64,000 nucleotides of DNA. Origin: RGIG5612 sp050944475. Its GTDB lineage: Bacteria; Bacillota; Clostridia; Lachnospirales; Lachnospiraceae. The DNA is taken from the NCBI GenBank assembly GCA_050944475.1, contig JBMNRD010000007.1, positions 1-64,000 on the forward strand. Direction: 5' to 3'. The position numbers and the translations under genes are program-made. Positions 1 to 8,162 of this stretch are shown in pieces (the stretch's first letter is position 1; each line of letters begins with the position of its first letter). The notes under the pieces were generated by a model, which worked only from the letters and a program-made list of their open reading frames with translations, was not told the origin of the DNA and did no database searches.

Positions 1-1186
1 TTGTGTGCATCAGTGCTTTTTTAAAAGTTTCTATTTCCTCCTCGGTATTGTAAAATGCCGGAGAAACACGAACACAAGACTCAACACCGAAATGATTAAC
101 GGCCCTTTGAGCACACATTGTTCCCGATCTGACGGCAATTCCATGCATATCGAGAATTTTTGCAATGTCGTAAGCATTGATTGTCGGTGAAAAAAAACTT
201 ACTATTCCGCTCCGTTCCCGAGGATAACCCATAATTGTAAAACCGGCATTTTCGACAACATCCAGAGAAAAAGATACAAGCCAGTCTGTGTAGGCTGCTC
301 TTTCCTCAGGGGTTTCTCTGTTAAGATATTCTACGGCCGCCCCCAGGCTTATGGCTCCGATATAATTGGGCGTTCCGGCCTCCAGTCTGCCGGGAAGGTC
401 TACATATAACGATTTCTGCCAAGGAACCTGTCTTATCATTCCCCCTCCAAGGACGACCGGCTGAAATTTTTCCAATAATTCTTCTTTTCCATACAAAACT
501 CCTGTCCCTGTCAAAGACCCCATCTTATGTCCGGAAAAAACCAGAAAGTCACAGTCCGTCTTCTGAACATCCACCCGTCTGTGAATCATTGCCTGAGCCC
601 CGTCTATTAATACTTTGGCTCCCACACTATGAGACTTTTTCACAATCATATCTATAGGATTTACTGTTCCGGTCACGTTGGAAACCCAAGTAATTGCCAC
701 CAGCTTAACTTCGCCAGTCAACATTCTGCCAAAAGCGTCAATATCCAAATCTCCTTGCTCATCCATCGGGACTATCTCCAGTTGAGCGCCCGATTCTTTG
801 CAAGCCCGCTCCCACGGAAGCATGTTGCTGTGATGCTCCATTTCCGAAATCAACACCTTGTCTCCCGGATGTAAGTATTGCTTTGTAAACACCCTTGAAA
901 TAATATCCACGCCGGCTGTTGTTCCTGATGTGAAAATAATTTCCTTTGTTGATGTTGCATTTATGAAGTTTTTTATCGTCTCCCTTGCCTTTTCCATTTC
1001 TTCACCGGTTCGCATCCCCGGCTGATGTATGCTTCGCCCCACATTTCCGTTACAGGTTTTATAGACATCAACTATTTTTTCCATTACGGGTGCAGGCATT
1101 TGCAGCGTCGCAGCATTGTCCAGATAAATTAGCGGCTTGCCGTTTATATTTGATTTTAGAATTTCAAAATCTTCCCTGCGTTCCAT
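1..1186 (-). CDS. SufS-type cysteine desulfurase (3' end off window)
   Basis: Pyridoxal-phosphate enzyme of the class V aminotransferase / SufS-Csd family, which removes sulfur from cysteine as an enzyme persulfide and hands it to an acceptor. The 395 codons inside the window lack only the extreme C-terminus (family about 400-410 residues). Seen: EMEHHSNMLPW at about 115-125, the PLP lysine in SGHKMG (Lys221) and the active-site cysteine loop RSGTMCAQ (Cys358). The ATG overlaps the stop of the SufE-like gene (TAATG), so the two are translationally coupled, as expected for a donor-acceptor pair. It is the fourth gene of an operon starting near 3533. There are no sufB, sufC or sufD genes in view, so a dedicated sulfur-transfer role is as likely as general Fe-S assembly. 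Confidence 0.85.
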   Translation of the reverse strand, partial: MERREDFEILKSNINGKPLIYLDNAATLQMPAPVMEKIVDVYKTCNGNVGRSIHQPGMRTGEEMEKARETIKNFINATSTKEIIFTSGTTAGVDIISRVFTKQYLHPGDKVLISEMEHHSNMLPWERACKESGAQLEIVPMDEQGDLDIDAFGRMLTGEVKLVAITWVSNVTGTVNPIDMIVKKSHSVGAKVLIDGAQAMIHRRVDVQKTDCDFLVFSGHKMGSLTGTGVLYGKEELLEKFQPVVLGGGMIRQVPWQKSLYVDLPGRLEAGTPNYIGAISLGAAVEYLNRETPEERAAYTDWLVSFSLDVVENAGFTIMGYPRERSGIVSFFSPTINAYDIAKILDMHGIAVRSGTMCAQRAVNHFGVESCVRVSPAFYNTEEEIETFKKALMHT

Positions 1187-1575
1187 TAATATATTTTCCT
1201 TAAAATACTTTCGATTCCTCTTCGTTGATCCGGCGAAAAAACGTTTCTAAATTCAGGCATCTCCATAAGTGTGCACTTATAGTCACGTATCTCACGGCGT
1301 TCCCTTTTGTTGTAAATTTCGCAAATAAAACTGATTGCTCCTTTGACTATAAGCGACTCGCTGTCGCCGTTCAGTTTTAAAATGTCTCCGTCCCAAAAAA
1401 CGTCCAGCCAGGTCTTCATCTGACAATCCTTTATCAGATTCCGCTCGCGTTTTTTTTCTTCGGACATTCCATCAAAAGCCTTTCCGCATTGGATTACAAA
1501 TTCTATTCGCAGAAGATCGTCGCCTATCATCAGAAGATCGTCCTTTATGCTTTTTTCGGTTTCCCACATAGTCAT
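1186..1575 (-). CDS. SufE-like sulfur acceptor protein
   Basis: A 129-residue protein of the SufE fold, which accepts persulfide sulfur from a SufS-type desulfurase. The family's cysteine loop is visible as DCQMKTWL (Cys51) in place of the usual GCQS. It is followed by the typical stretch around residues 62-80 (DGDILKLNGDSESLIVKG) and a C-terminal SPDQRRGIESIL segment matching the SufE LSPSRxNG region. It lies 12 bases after the 138-residue gene and its stop overlaps the start of the SufS-like gene. The ribosome site before ATG 1575 is weak (AAGG 4-5 bases upstream), which suggests coupling to upstream translation. The Gly-to-Asp change next to the cysteine is unusual and may mark a specialised partner. 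Confidence 0.8.
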   Translation of the reverse strand: MTMWETEKSIKDDLLMIGDDLLRIEFVIQCGKAFDGMSEEKKRERNLIKDCQMKTWLDVFWDGDILKLNGDSESLIVKGAISFICEIYNKRERREIRDYKCTLMEMPEFRNVFSPDQRRGIESILRKIY

Positions 1576-1587
1576 TTTGCCTTGTTT

Positions 1588-2004
1588 TTACTTTTGAAAT
1601 CTGCTTTCGTAAATCAACTGTCCCAACTCTTTCGTATCGGCAACCATTCCCAGTCTTCTCGGTTCAATCGTCAACTGAAAATCTTTCTTCATGGTGTTCA
1701 GCAACAAGGCTATTTTCATGGGGCCGTCTCCGGCGGCACCGCAGGTTGTAGCCATTTCATTTTCTTTTGCCAGGGGCATTCCGAGATCTAAGGCTTTGTC
1801 AATGCTTTTTTCTGCCAGCTCGCTCATAGTCAGCCCCTCTGCCTCTTCCAATTCAAGGTAGAATTTACTGCATACGTATTTATGAACGCACTCGCAAACC
1901 ATCTCCTTTGGCAGGTCGGGATTTTCCAAAATCATTTTCATCATTTTGTCTGCTTCCCGGGCCTTCAGAAGAATTTGGTTTCTAATCAATTCTCTTGAAC
2001 TCAT
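1588..2004 (-). CDS. Unrecognised 138-residue protein in SufS/SufE operon
   Basis: I do not recognise a family. The protein is soluble, mostly helical in composition, without a signal peptide or membrane segment. It has four cysteines: three in a cluster at about residues 37-45 (CECVHKYVC) and one in TTCGAAGDG at about 88. The spacing could suit metal, Fe-S or persulfide handling, but this is inference. Its start codon overlaps the stop of the isomerase-like gene (ATGA), so it is probably made in a fixed ratio with it, and it is followed by the SufE-like gene after 12 bases. Co-transcription with a desulfurase pair suggests a role in sulfur transfer to, or maturation of, the isomerase-like protein or its product. 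Confidence 0.75.
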   Translation of the reverse strand: MSSRELIRNQILLKAREADKMMKMILENPDLPKEMVCECVHKYVCSKFYLELEEAEGLTMSELAEKSIDKALDLGMPLAKENEMATTCGAAGDGPMKIALLLNTMKKDFQLTIEPRRLGMVADTKELGQLIYESRFQK

Positions 2005-3533
2005 ACCATAACGGCTTCCATACCGTAGCTTTCTGCAAGAAGCTGAAGTTCTCTTGTATAATCACCAAAAACAATCGGCATATGAAGGCCTGCGCGACAT
2101 TGTTCTTTATAAACTTTCTTCTGATCCTGAACTTGGAACAGGAATCCTCCATTGCAATTGTTAAGTTTATATCCAAAACCTCTTACGATAGTTCCTTTTC
2201 CGATTACCATGCGCTTCAGGTCTCCGCTGAACTTGGCAAATGTAATTACCTGTCCCACGTTCTCGTTGAAGTCATGTCTCATTACGGCTCCAAAGCCCTG
2301 ATCATAAGCGAAGTGTCTGATTGCATAAGACATGTCCGGCTCATTAAGTCCGAAAAATTTTCTGTGGGGTGTAGAATGGGCGACCATATACAAGTTTTCC
2401 ATTCCTATCAAATCCTTAACATCTTCCTCTGGCATTGACTTTGCAATATGTCTTACAATGGCCTTCTCGTCGGTATAAAGAACGGGAAGAGTGTTCCCCA
2501 TATAAGGAGCTTTTCCGGAAAGGGCAATTTCAGCCAGCATTGTTACAGCTGATGCAACATCGTGTTCGCAACATGAGGGCAATCCTTGCTCCAAATTCAA
2601 TGAATGTGTCAGGCAGAAAGTAAACTGCTCCTTGTTCATCCTTCTTGTGGAACAAATATCCGGACAAGGTATTACAACACCGTTGCAATCATACTCATCC
2701 ATGTTTTTCAAGACTACCTTGTAGGCAATCAGTGATTTAACAAGTTTATCCTTTTCAATTTCAACTTCTGCCGCATTAGCGATAAGCTCATCTGCAAAAA
2801 TCTCTATTTCCGCAATCTCTTCTTCGGTAATATTCAGTGTTTTACGACCGGGAGTTGTATGATTGCCCTCCTCTGTTAAGGGATGCATCTGATCAAGAAT
2901 CTCGTGGATGTTTACGGTTCTGAAATGCACGCCCATTCTCTCGGTTACTTCTCTAAGATCCAGGAAGCTGTCGGTTGCTCCGGCCACCGGAATGTCATAG
3001 TTGAATCGCGGAATCAACATCAGGTTTGATTTTGCGATGGCTTTCTTCGCACCAAGAACTCTAAGGCGAACTTGCATATCTTCCCAGGTCATTTCGCAGA
3101 TAACATCAATGCCCATATTGAAAAGCATTCCGCTCTTTGCAGGCCCCCATATATTAGGCATAATGCAAATGGTTTTATTTGCCCTGAGACAGAACTCATT
3201 GAACACTGTATCGCCGCCAAATGTATTGGTTGCCAAATACACATCAACGTTCTCTCTGTCCGCCAGAAGAGTTTCAAAATATTCCTCTTTGATATCCCAG
3301 TCGTCAGATATCTCTACGATAGTCGGATCTAGCAGATTCACGCATTCCGGCATAAATTTTTTCACGGTTTCCATGGTTCCGCGTACTATTGTGCCGTTCA
3401 TTATTTCATCAAAGCCGGGTTGAATAGCGTCTCCACCTGCCATACGGCAAGGTCCTTCATAATAGTACTTATGCGCTATCATTACGAAAACCGGCCTTAC
3501 ATTTAATTTGATTTCGCTGCATCCTCTAATCAT
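2001..3533 (-). CDS. L-fucose/L-arabinose isomerase-like protein
   Basis: A 510-residue protein resembling the FucI/AraA-type ketol isomerases, which interconvert aldoses and ketoses with a divalent metal. The signature is SCCEHDVASAVTMLAE (about 321-336), where the Glu and Asp of CEHD correspond to metal ligands in the family; a conserved-looking basic C-terminal region (GKGTIVRG) follows. The start was set at ATG 3533, because GGAGG sits 7 bases before it; the ATGs at 3539 and 3554 overlap or precede that ribosome site. First gene of a four-gene operon with a 138-residue unknown, SufE-like and SufS-like proteins. The substrate cannot be read from sequence. Pairing with a sulfur relay is unusual for a sugar isomerase. 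Confidence 0.75.
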   Translation of the reverse strand: MIRGCSEIKLNVRPVFVMIAHKYYYEGPCRMAGGDAIQPGFDEIMNGTIVRGTMETVKKFMPECVNLLDPTIVEISDDWDIKEEYFETLLADRENVDVYLATNTFGGDTVFNEFCLRANKTICIMPNIWGPAKSGMLFNMGIDVICEMTWEDMQVRLRVLGAKKAIAKSNLMLIPRFNYDIPVAGATDSFLDLREVTERMGVHFRTVNIHEILDQMHPLTEEGNHTTPGRKTLNITEEEIAEIEIFADELIANAAEVEIEKDKLVKSLIAYKVVLKNMDEYDCNGVVIPCPDICSTRRMNKEQFTFCLTHSLNLEQGLPSCCEHDVASAVTMLAEIALSGKAPYMGNTLPVLYTDEKAIVRHIAKSMPEEDVKDLIGMENLYMVAHSTPHRKFFGLNEPDMSYAIRHFAYDQGFGAVMRHDFNENVGQVITFAKFSGDLKRMVIGKGTIVRGFGYKLNNCNGGFLFQVQDQKKVYKEQCRAGLHMPIVFGDYTRELQLLAESYGMEAVMV

Positions 3534-3570
3534 CTCCATACCTCCAAAGGACAATTTCCCTATTGTTTAA

Positions 3571-3599
3571 ATTATATTTCAGATGGATTTTTCACCCAA
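3571..3599 (-). promoter_or_regulatory. Promoter of the isomerase-SufES operon
   Basis: Reading the minus strand, TTGGGT (3599-3594), a 17-base spacer and a perfect TATAAT (3576-3571) lie 38 bases before the start codon at 3533. No other good hexamer pair is visible. Confidence 0.65.
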
Positions 3600-3640
3600 T
3601 GTTTGCAATGAACAGAAAAACTGTCAAAAATTTTTTCTCT

Positions 3641-3659
3641 AGTGTGCACAGTGCACACT
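3641..3659. promoter_or_regulatory. Perfect 9-1-9 palindrome, candidate PucR operator
   Basis: AGTGTGCAC-A-GTGCACACT is a perfect inverted repeat with a one-base centre. It lies between the two divergent promoters, just upstream of the -35 of the regulator gene and about 40 bases upstream of the -35 of the isomerase operon, which suits control of both by the adjacent regulator. Function inferred. Confidence 0.6.
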
Positions 3660-3665
3660 GCGATG

Positions 3666-3693
3666 TTGACTCTGCCTTTTTTAAGTGTATAAT
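3666..3693 (+). promoter_or_regulatory. Promoter of the PucR-type regulator gene
   Basis: TTGACT (3666-3671), 16-base spacer, perfect TATAAT (3688-3693). Expected transcript start near 3700, about 40 bases before ATG 3741, which has GAAGGAGA upstream. Confidence 0.7.
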
Positions 3694-3740
3694 TAAATTG
3701 TATTATTCAAGCTGAAAACTACCGAAGAAGGAGATTCTTT

Positions 3741-5204
3741 ATGAAAATCAGCATCTGGATATTAAAAGATTGGTTTAAGGACCAAGTTAAATCTATTAAT
3801 TGTTCCTCCGGTAAAATGACTTTGTCAAGAATCAAGCTTTATTCTGCTGGAGTGAAGATGGATGTAGATACTCTTTATGTAGGCACTTCCGGCGCTTTTT
3901 TCGGGGATGGCTCAAGCCATATAGTATGCAAAAACCGGGATGATTGTCTGGTGTTGCAAACTCAGGACTTGTTATATGTTGTTAATCAGATTCAAGATGC
4001 TTTTTTCTTTTATGAGCGCTGGGATAATCAATGCCGGCAGCTGCTTGAAGAAAACGGGCGGCTGCGCGACATTCTTGACACTACTGCGGATTTTTTCTAC
4101 TCTCCGATTTTTATAGTAGATGCTGCCCAGACTTTTGTGGCAATTTCTTCTTCTACTGCAGATTTCCAGAGCACATCCGAGTGGCAAGATGCGGAAAAAT
4201 CCGGTAGTGTTTCTGTTCAGATGCTGCGTAATTACAACCTGGCACACCCGGAAGTCTATTCCTACACCAACGTCTTCCCTGTTCCCGGAGAATTCTTCTT
4301 CGTTAAGTCTTACTGCAAGCATGTTTTTATACATGGCGAGCGACGAGCCACCGTAATTCTAAAAGTTCCGGGTCAAGATTACTCTGCCGGACAGCTTCAA
4401 TTATTCGAACATCTCGTAGGATATGTAACTGAATGGATTAATCGTTATTCCGATAGTCGAAATTCTTTTCAGACAAATTCATATTTTGCCAGAGCTTTGG
4501 ACGGACAAGAGGACGCCATTGCTGCAATGGTCAGACAAACCGCCCTCTTCGGTTGGGAAGAAAAAAGTCGTAAGGTTGTCTTTGTCCTTCGCGCCGTTCG
4601 GCCGGGAAAAACTCTGGATACACGCATGATTGCCAATTTAACCAAAGAAAGCCGGGGCACTTATGCAATGATTTATAAAAAAGATGTTGTGATCTTGCGA
4701 AATGCCGATATTCCTAATTCTGCAGAAGTCAGCCAAGCCATAAATGTTTTTTTGAAAACAAATGTATGTTATGGCGGCGTTAGTTTTCCGTTCACTGACA
4801 TGAACATGCTTCCCCAATCATATAAGCAGGTGATAACTACGCTGCAACATAGTCCCGCCGCACCGGAAACTCTTTACCATTGCCAGAGAAATGCAATGCG
4901 GCGTGTTGCTGAAATTGTTTGGAATCAAAGTTCCAATTCCATTCTTCATCCTGCAATTGCCATCCTGAAAGACTACGATTTACGCAACAGAACCGATTAT
5001 TATAAAACTCTATTTGCTTATTTAAAGAACGAACGAAGTAATCAGCTGACTGCGGAGGAATTATTTATTCATAGAAACACTCTTTCCCAGCGCCTCCGGA
5101 AAGTTTTTAATGTCTGTACATTGGATTTGGATGACCCCGAAGAAAGATTTTATCTGTTATTTTCTTTTTATCAAGATACTTTCACTCAAGATTTGCAGAC
5201 ATAA
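3741..5204 (+). CDS. PucR/CdaR-type transcriptional regulator
   Basis: A 487-residue regulator with the PucR/CdaR C-terminal helix-turn-helix: the recognisable AEELFIHRNTLSQRLRKV at about 445-465, preceded by a long sensory part and a GGDEF-like middle region as in this family. Members typically respond to a small metabolite and activate a neighbouring catabolic operon. It is divergent from the isomerase-SufES operon and followed after 74 bases by a threonine aldolase gene on the same strand. A perfect palindrome lies between the divergent promoters and is the likely binding site. The effector is unknown; the gene context suggests a sugar- or sulfur-related compound rather than purines. Confidence 0.8.
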   Translation: MKISIWILKDWFKDQVKSINCSSGKMTLSRIKLYSAGVKMDVDTLYVGTSGAFFGDGSSHIVCKNRDDCLVLQTQDLLYVVNQIQDAFFFYERWDNQCRQLLEENGRLRDILDTTADFFYSPIFIVDAAQTFVAISSSTADFQSTSEWQDAEKSGSVSVQMLRNYNLAHPEVYSYTNVFPVPGEFFFVKSYCKHVFIHGERRATVILKVPGQDYSAGQLQLFEHLVGYVTEWINRYSDSRNSFQTNSYFARALDGQEDAIAAMVRQTALFGWEEKSRKVVFVLRAVRPGKTLDTRMIANLTKESRGTYAMIYKKDVVILRNADIPNSAEVSQAINVFLKTNVCYGGVSFPFTDMNMLPQSYKQVITTLQHSPAAPETLYHCQRNAMRRVAEIVWNQSSNSILHPAIAILKDYDLRNRTDYYKTLFAYLKNERSNQLTAEELFIHRNTLSQRLRKVFNVCTLDLDDPEERFYLLFSFYQDTFTQDLQT

Positions 5205-5278
5205 AGACTTCATTTTTATAATCTTGCGTGCTACAATTTTTGCTGCCATTAAACTATTATGTTTTTCGAGGAGACTAT

Positions 5279-6304
5279 ATGCTTAACTTCATGAACGACT
5301 ATTCCGAGGCGGCCTGCCCGGAAATTCTTAAAAAAATCACTGAAACTTCCCTTGACAAGAACCTTCCTTACGGAATGGATTCCTATTGTGCATCCGCGCA
5401 GGAGAAGATTCGCAAGGAATGCAACTGTCCCGAGGCACAGGTTTATTTCCTTACTGCGGGCACCCAAACCAATATGCTGGTGATTGACTGCATGCTCAAA
5501 CCTTATGAGGGTGTTATTGCTCCAGTTACCGGTCACACCAACAACTATGAAGCCGGAGCCGTTGAGTTTACCGGACACAAAGTTCTGAGCATCCCGGAAT
5601 ATAACGGCAAACTGACCGCAGCGGATGTGGACGATTACATAAAGGCCTTCTATGCCGATGACAGCCACGACCATATGGTCTTTCCGGGAATAGTTTACAT
5701 TTCCCATCCGACAGAGCTGGGAACCCTGTACACCAGGGAAGAGCTGGCGGCTCTTCACGAAGTCTGTTCTTCCTACAATATTCCTTTGTTTGCAGACGGT
5801 GCACGCATGGGCTACGGGCTGATGGCGCAGGGAACGGACGTGACTCTTGAAGTTCTTGCTAAATACTGTGACGTATTCTACATTGGCGGTACCAAGGTCG
5901 GTGCTCTATACGGCGAAGCCCTGGTTTTTACCAAAAACAATATGCCTGAACGTTTTTCTACCCGCGTAAAGCAGCACGGCGCAATGGTTTCCAAGGGCTG
6001 GCTTATCGGAATGCAGTTCGACGTGCTTTTCACCGACGACCTATATTACAGACTCGGAGCAAATGCAATACAAACCGCGGCACAGATTAAAAAAGCCCTT
6101 GCAGAGAAAGGCTACGAATTTTTCATCGATTCGCCAACCAACCTGATTTTCATTGTTCTCGAAAACGAAAAATGCCGGGAATTGACTTCAAAGGTCCGGC
6201 TTGACTACTGGGGAAAAATTGACGACTCCCACGTTGTCATGCGTATAGCAACAAGTTGGGCAACCACGCAGGAGCAGGTTGATGCATTGATTAATGTTTT
6301 ATAA
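5279..6304 (+). CDS. ltaE: Low-specificity L-threonine aldolase
   Basis: PLP-dependent aldolase that splits L-threonine or L-allo-threonine into glycine and acetaldehyde, and accepts other beta-hydroxy amino acids. Family landmarks: AGTQTNMLVI near residue 55, SHPTELGTLY near 145, the substrate pocket ADGARMGYGL near 180 and the PLP lysine in YIGGTKVGALYG near 212. At 341 residues it is full length. ATG 5279 is chosen because CGAGGAG lies 5-8 bases upstream; an in-frame codon at 5228 has no ribosome site. It could be read from the regulator promoter or alone. Its last 31 bases recur almost exactly at 16518-16548, beyond the catabolic cluster. Confidence 0.9.
   Translation: MLNFMNDYSEAACPEILKKITETSLDKNLPYGMDSYCASAQEKIRKECNCPEAQVYFLTAGTQTNMLVIDCMLKPYEGVIAPVTGHTNNYEAGAVEFTGHKVLSIPEYNGKLTAADVDDYIKAFYADDSHDHMVFPGIVYISHPTELGTLYTREELAALHEVCSSYNIPLFADGARMGYGLMAQGTDVTLEVLAKYCDVFYIGGTKVGALYGEALVFTKNNMPERFSTRVKQHGAMVSKGWLIGMQFDVLFTDDLYYRLGANAIQTAAQIKKALAEKGYEFFIDSPTNLIFIVLENEKCRELTSKVRLDYWGKIDDSHVVMRIATSWATTQEQVDALINVL
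6274..6304 (+). repeat. Direct repeat copy 1 (3' end of threonine aldolase gene)
   Basis: The last 31 bases of the aldolase gene match 16518-16548 at 29 positions, with 24 consecutive identities (6277-6300 against 16521-16544). Both copies are in the same frame and encode VDALINVL followed by TAA. They bracket about 10.2 kb. Confidence 0.85.
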
Positions 6305-6308
6305 CTCC

Positions 6309-6350
6309 GGAGGTACCATAAAAAAGAGCGCATGCTCTCTTTGAACCTCC
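6309..6350 (+). terminator. Hairpin after threonine aldolase gene
   Basis: An outer GGAGGT/ACCTCC stem (6309-6314 with 6345-6350) encloses an inner AGAGC/GCTCT stem around GCAT. There is no U tract after it, so it may stabilise the message end or only weakly terminate. Confidence 0.4.
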
Positions 6351-6360
6351 TATTAAAAAA

Positions 6361-6405
6361 GCACTGCACCACAGAATTTGATAATAAAACCCTGCGGTGC
6401 AGTGC
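6361..6405 (-). terminator. Terminator of rpiB-dhaK1
   Basis: GCACTGCACC (6361-6370) pairs perfectly with GGTGCAGTGC (6396-6405), extended by CAG/CTG past one mismatch. On the minus strand the stem is followed by six T (6360-6355), as for an intrinsic terminator. The loop is long. Confidence 0.7.
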
Positions 6406-6414
6406 AAAAAACAT

Positions 6415-7413
6415 TTACTTCGTAAAATAAGGTGATCTGCAGGGCAGTCTCCACAAATCAAGAAGCTCATCATCCATGCGAGCCAGGAACATCTGGAAAC
6501 CGGCGGTTTCCTGCACAGTGAGGATTTCGTCCGCCATGCCTGCCACTACACAAATTCCCTGCTGCTCCAGATAGCGGTATGCGGCGCGATAAACGATAAG
6601 CATTTCCATAACAGAAGTTGCTCCGGATCCGTTAATTATCAACATAACTCGCTCGCCGGATTTAAGACTCAAATTATCAATCAGGGACTGTACCATGATT
6701 TCCGCGGTTTCATCGGCACTCCGGAACTTCTGGCGATGACCGCCGCCTTCGCCGTGCTGGCCTACGCCAATTTCCATTTCGTCGTCGCCAAGAATGGAAA
6801 TTTCCGTCCCGGTAACAGGATGCGTAGCACCGCGTATGGCCACAGAAATGCTGGCCATGTTTTCGGCGAAATGGTTAGCAACGGAATAGACCTGTTCCAG
6901 ATTATAGCCTTTAACGGCTGCTGCTCCCGCAATTTTGTATACAGGTACACAGCCGACCAGGCCGCGTCGCTGACTTGCACGAGTCGATGGAGCGCCGAAA
7001 ATATCCTCCTGAGTAACCAGCATCTTTACATTCATGCCTGCCTTTTCCGCCAGACGCATAGCCATGTTTCCGCTAAGCAAATCTCCGGCGTGAGACAGCA
7101 CAACAAACAATGTTCCCTTCCCGCGGTCGGCAAGTTTCAACGCATCAAGGCAAAGCTGCGGACCGGGTGCGGCAAATACTGTGCCGGGAACAGAGATATC
7201 AAGGATTCCCTCGCCTACAAAGCCGCTGATGGCCGGTTCATGACCAATTCCGCCAAGAGACACCACCGTAACCCGTTCTGCACAAGACAGATTCTTGTTT
7301 ATCACAAGACCGGCCTCATCCACAAAAATCGTGTCCGGGTTCGCAAGAGCAAGCCCCTCCAGCATTTCCTGACGAATATTTTCCGGGGCATTCAGGAATT
7401 TTTTCATTTTCAT
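6415..7413 (-). CDS. DhaK-type ketose kinase subunit, copy 1
   Basis: A 332-residue DhaK-family substrate-binding subunit. In the family a ketose is held as a hemiaminal on a histidine and phosphorylated by ATP bound to DhaL. Seen: GGIGHEPAISGF (His of the substrate pocket, near residue 50-58), SHAGDLL (Asp near 110) and the covalent-binding histidine in GVGQHGEGGG near 215. ATG 7413 follows GTAGGAGTG by 8-9 bases; the earlier in-frame codon at 7455 has no ribosome site. It is co-transcribed after rpiB and lies in the same cluster as a DhaL and a second DhaK. E. coli DhaK has HGEPG where both copies here have HGEGGG, which suggests a subfamily with a ketose other than dihydroxyacetone, for example a tetrulose or branched ketose (inference). 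Confidence 0.85.
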   Translation of the reverse strand: MKMKKFLNAPENIRQEMLEGLALANPDTIFVDEAGLVINKNLSCAERVTVVSLGGIGHEPAISGFVGEGILDISVPGTVFAAPGPQLCLDALKLADRGKGTLFVVLSHAGDLLSGNMAMRLAEKAGMNVKMLVTQEDIFGAPSTRASQRRGLVGCVPVYKIAGAAAVKGYNLEQVYSVANHFAENMASISVAIRGATHPVTGTEISILGDDEMEIGVGQHGEGGGHRQKFRSADETAEIMVQSLIDNLSLKSGERVMLIINGSGATSVMEMLIVYRAAYRYLEQQGICVVAGMADEILTVQETAGFQMFLARMDDELLDLWRLPCRSPYFTK

Positions 7414-7487
7414 ATTCCAATCACTCCTACAAGCGCAAATCCATGCGGCAAGCACAACAAGAATTCATAGTAGTTGGATATCATTGT

Positions 7488-7946
7488 TTAGTAGATTACT
7501 GTTTCTTCAAGCTCTGCAATACGCTTTTGTGCATCCAGCAGGAAGTCGTGGAAAGCATCCAAACCGTCGGTGATTTCAGTGGTCAGGAAAGTATCCACCA
7601 TCTGGCATCCCACCCAAGGGGAAACCAAAAAGCCGCCCATCGTGAGAATGTTAGAGTTGTTAATCGCTCGGCAAAGGGTTGCGGAGCTGACAGACTCACA
7701 CACTGCAGCACGAATGCCCTTGTAACTGTTTGCCATCTGAGCCATACCCATACCGGTACCGCAAAACAAGATACCGCGGTCGAATTCGCCGGACTGGACA
7801 CGGGGGACAAGCGCAGGAACCACATCGTAATAATCCTTCGCCTCAGGGGTAAAGTCCACATATTCTACCCCAATCTCGTCGAGGTGCGCACGGACAGCCT
7901 CTTTAAGTTCAAAACCGGAACCGTCAGAACCAATTGCAATTTTCAT
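7488..7946 (-). CDS. rpiB: RpiB/LacAB-family sugar-phosphate isomerase
   Basis: A 152-residue isomerase of the RpiB/LacAB family, which interconverts aldose- and ketose-phosphates. Seen: the N-terminal KIAIGSDGSGFELKE, the catalytic cysteine in FCGTGMGMAQMAN near residue 65, and GIRAAVCESV. ATG 7946 follows GGAGG by 6 bases. It is first in a two-gene transcript with dhaK copy 1 and has a strong promoter at 8015-8042. RpiB homologues act on ribose-5-P, but also on erythrose/erythrulose-4-P and allose-6-P; beside DhaK kinases a tetrose or pentulose phosphate is plausible. The substrate is not settled by sequence. Confidence 0.85.
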   Translation of the reverse strand: MKIAIGSDGSGFELKEAVRAHLDEIGVEYVDFTPEAKDYYDVVPALVPRVQSGEFDRGILFCGTGMGMAQMANSYKGIRAAVCESVSSATLCRAINNSNILTMGGFLVSPWVGCQMVDTFLTTEITDGLDAFHDFLLDAQKRIAELEETVIY

Positions 7947-7995
7947 TTTTTTCCTCCAAAACAAATTAGTTTGATTCTATTTCCAAGAAGCGACA

Positions 7996-8016
7996 GGCAC
8001 ATCTGATATGATACAT
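7996..8016. promoter_or_regulatory. Shared motif, candidate SorC-regulator operator (rpiB side)
   Basis: On the plus strand this begins GGCACATCTGATA and matches the segment 9321-9341 before the ABC operon at 16 of 21 positions, 12 of the first 13. It overlaps the -10 and start point of the rpiB promoter, so a bound regulator would block it. Function inferred. Confidence 0.5.
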
Positions 8017-8042
8017 TATACAACTGCAGGAACTTTTGTCAA
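8015..8042 (-). promoter_or_regulatory. Promoter of rpiB-dhaK1
   Basis: On the minus strand: perfect TTGACA (8042-8037), 16-base spacer, perfect TATAAT (8020-8015), about 70 bases before the rpiB start codon. Confidence 0.8.
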
Positions 8043-8162
8043 TAAGACGAGCTTTTGCTGCTGTCTTGTTTTTTATAAAGAGATAGAGAAATGTCTGCTT
8101 TGAAATTCGTGCTGTAAACTTTGAACACCCAAGACCGCACCATGCTCACGGCAGTCTCGTTT

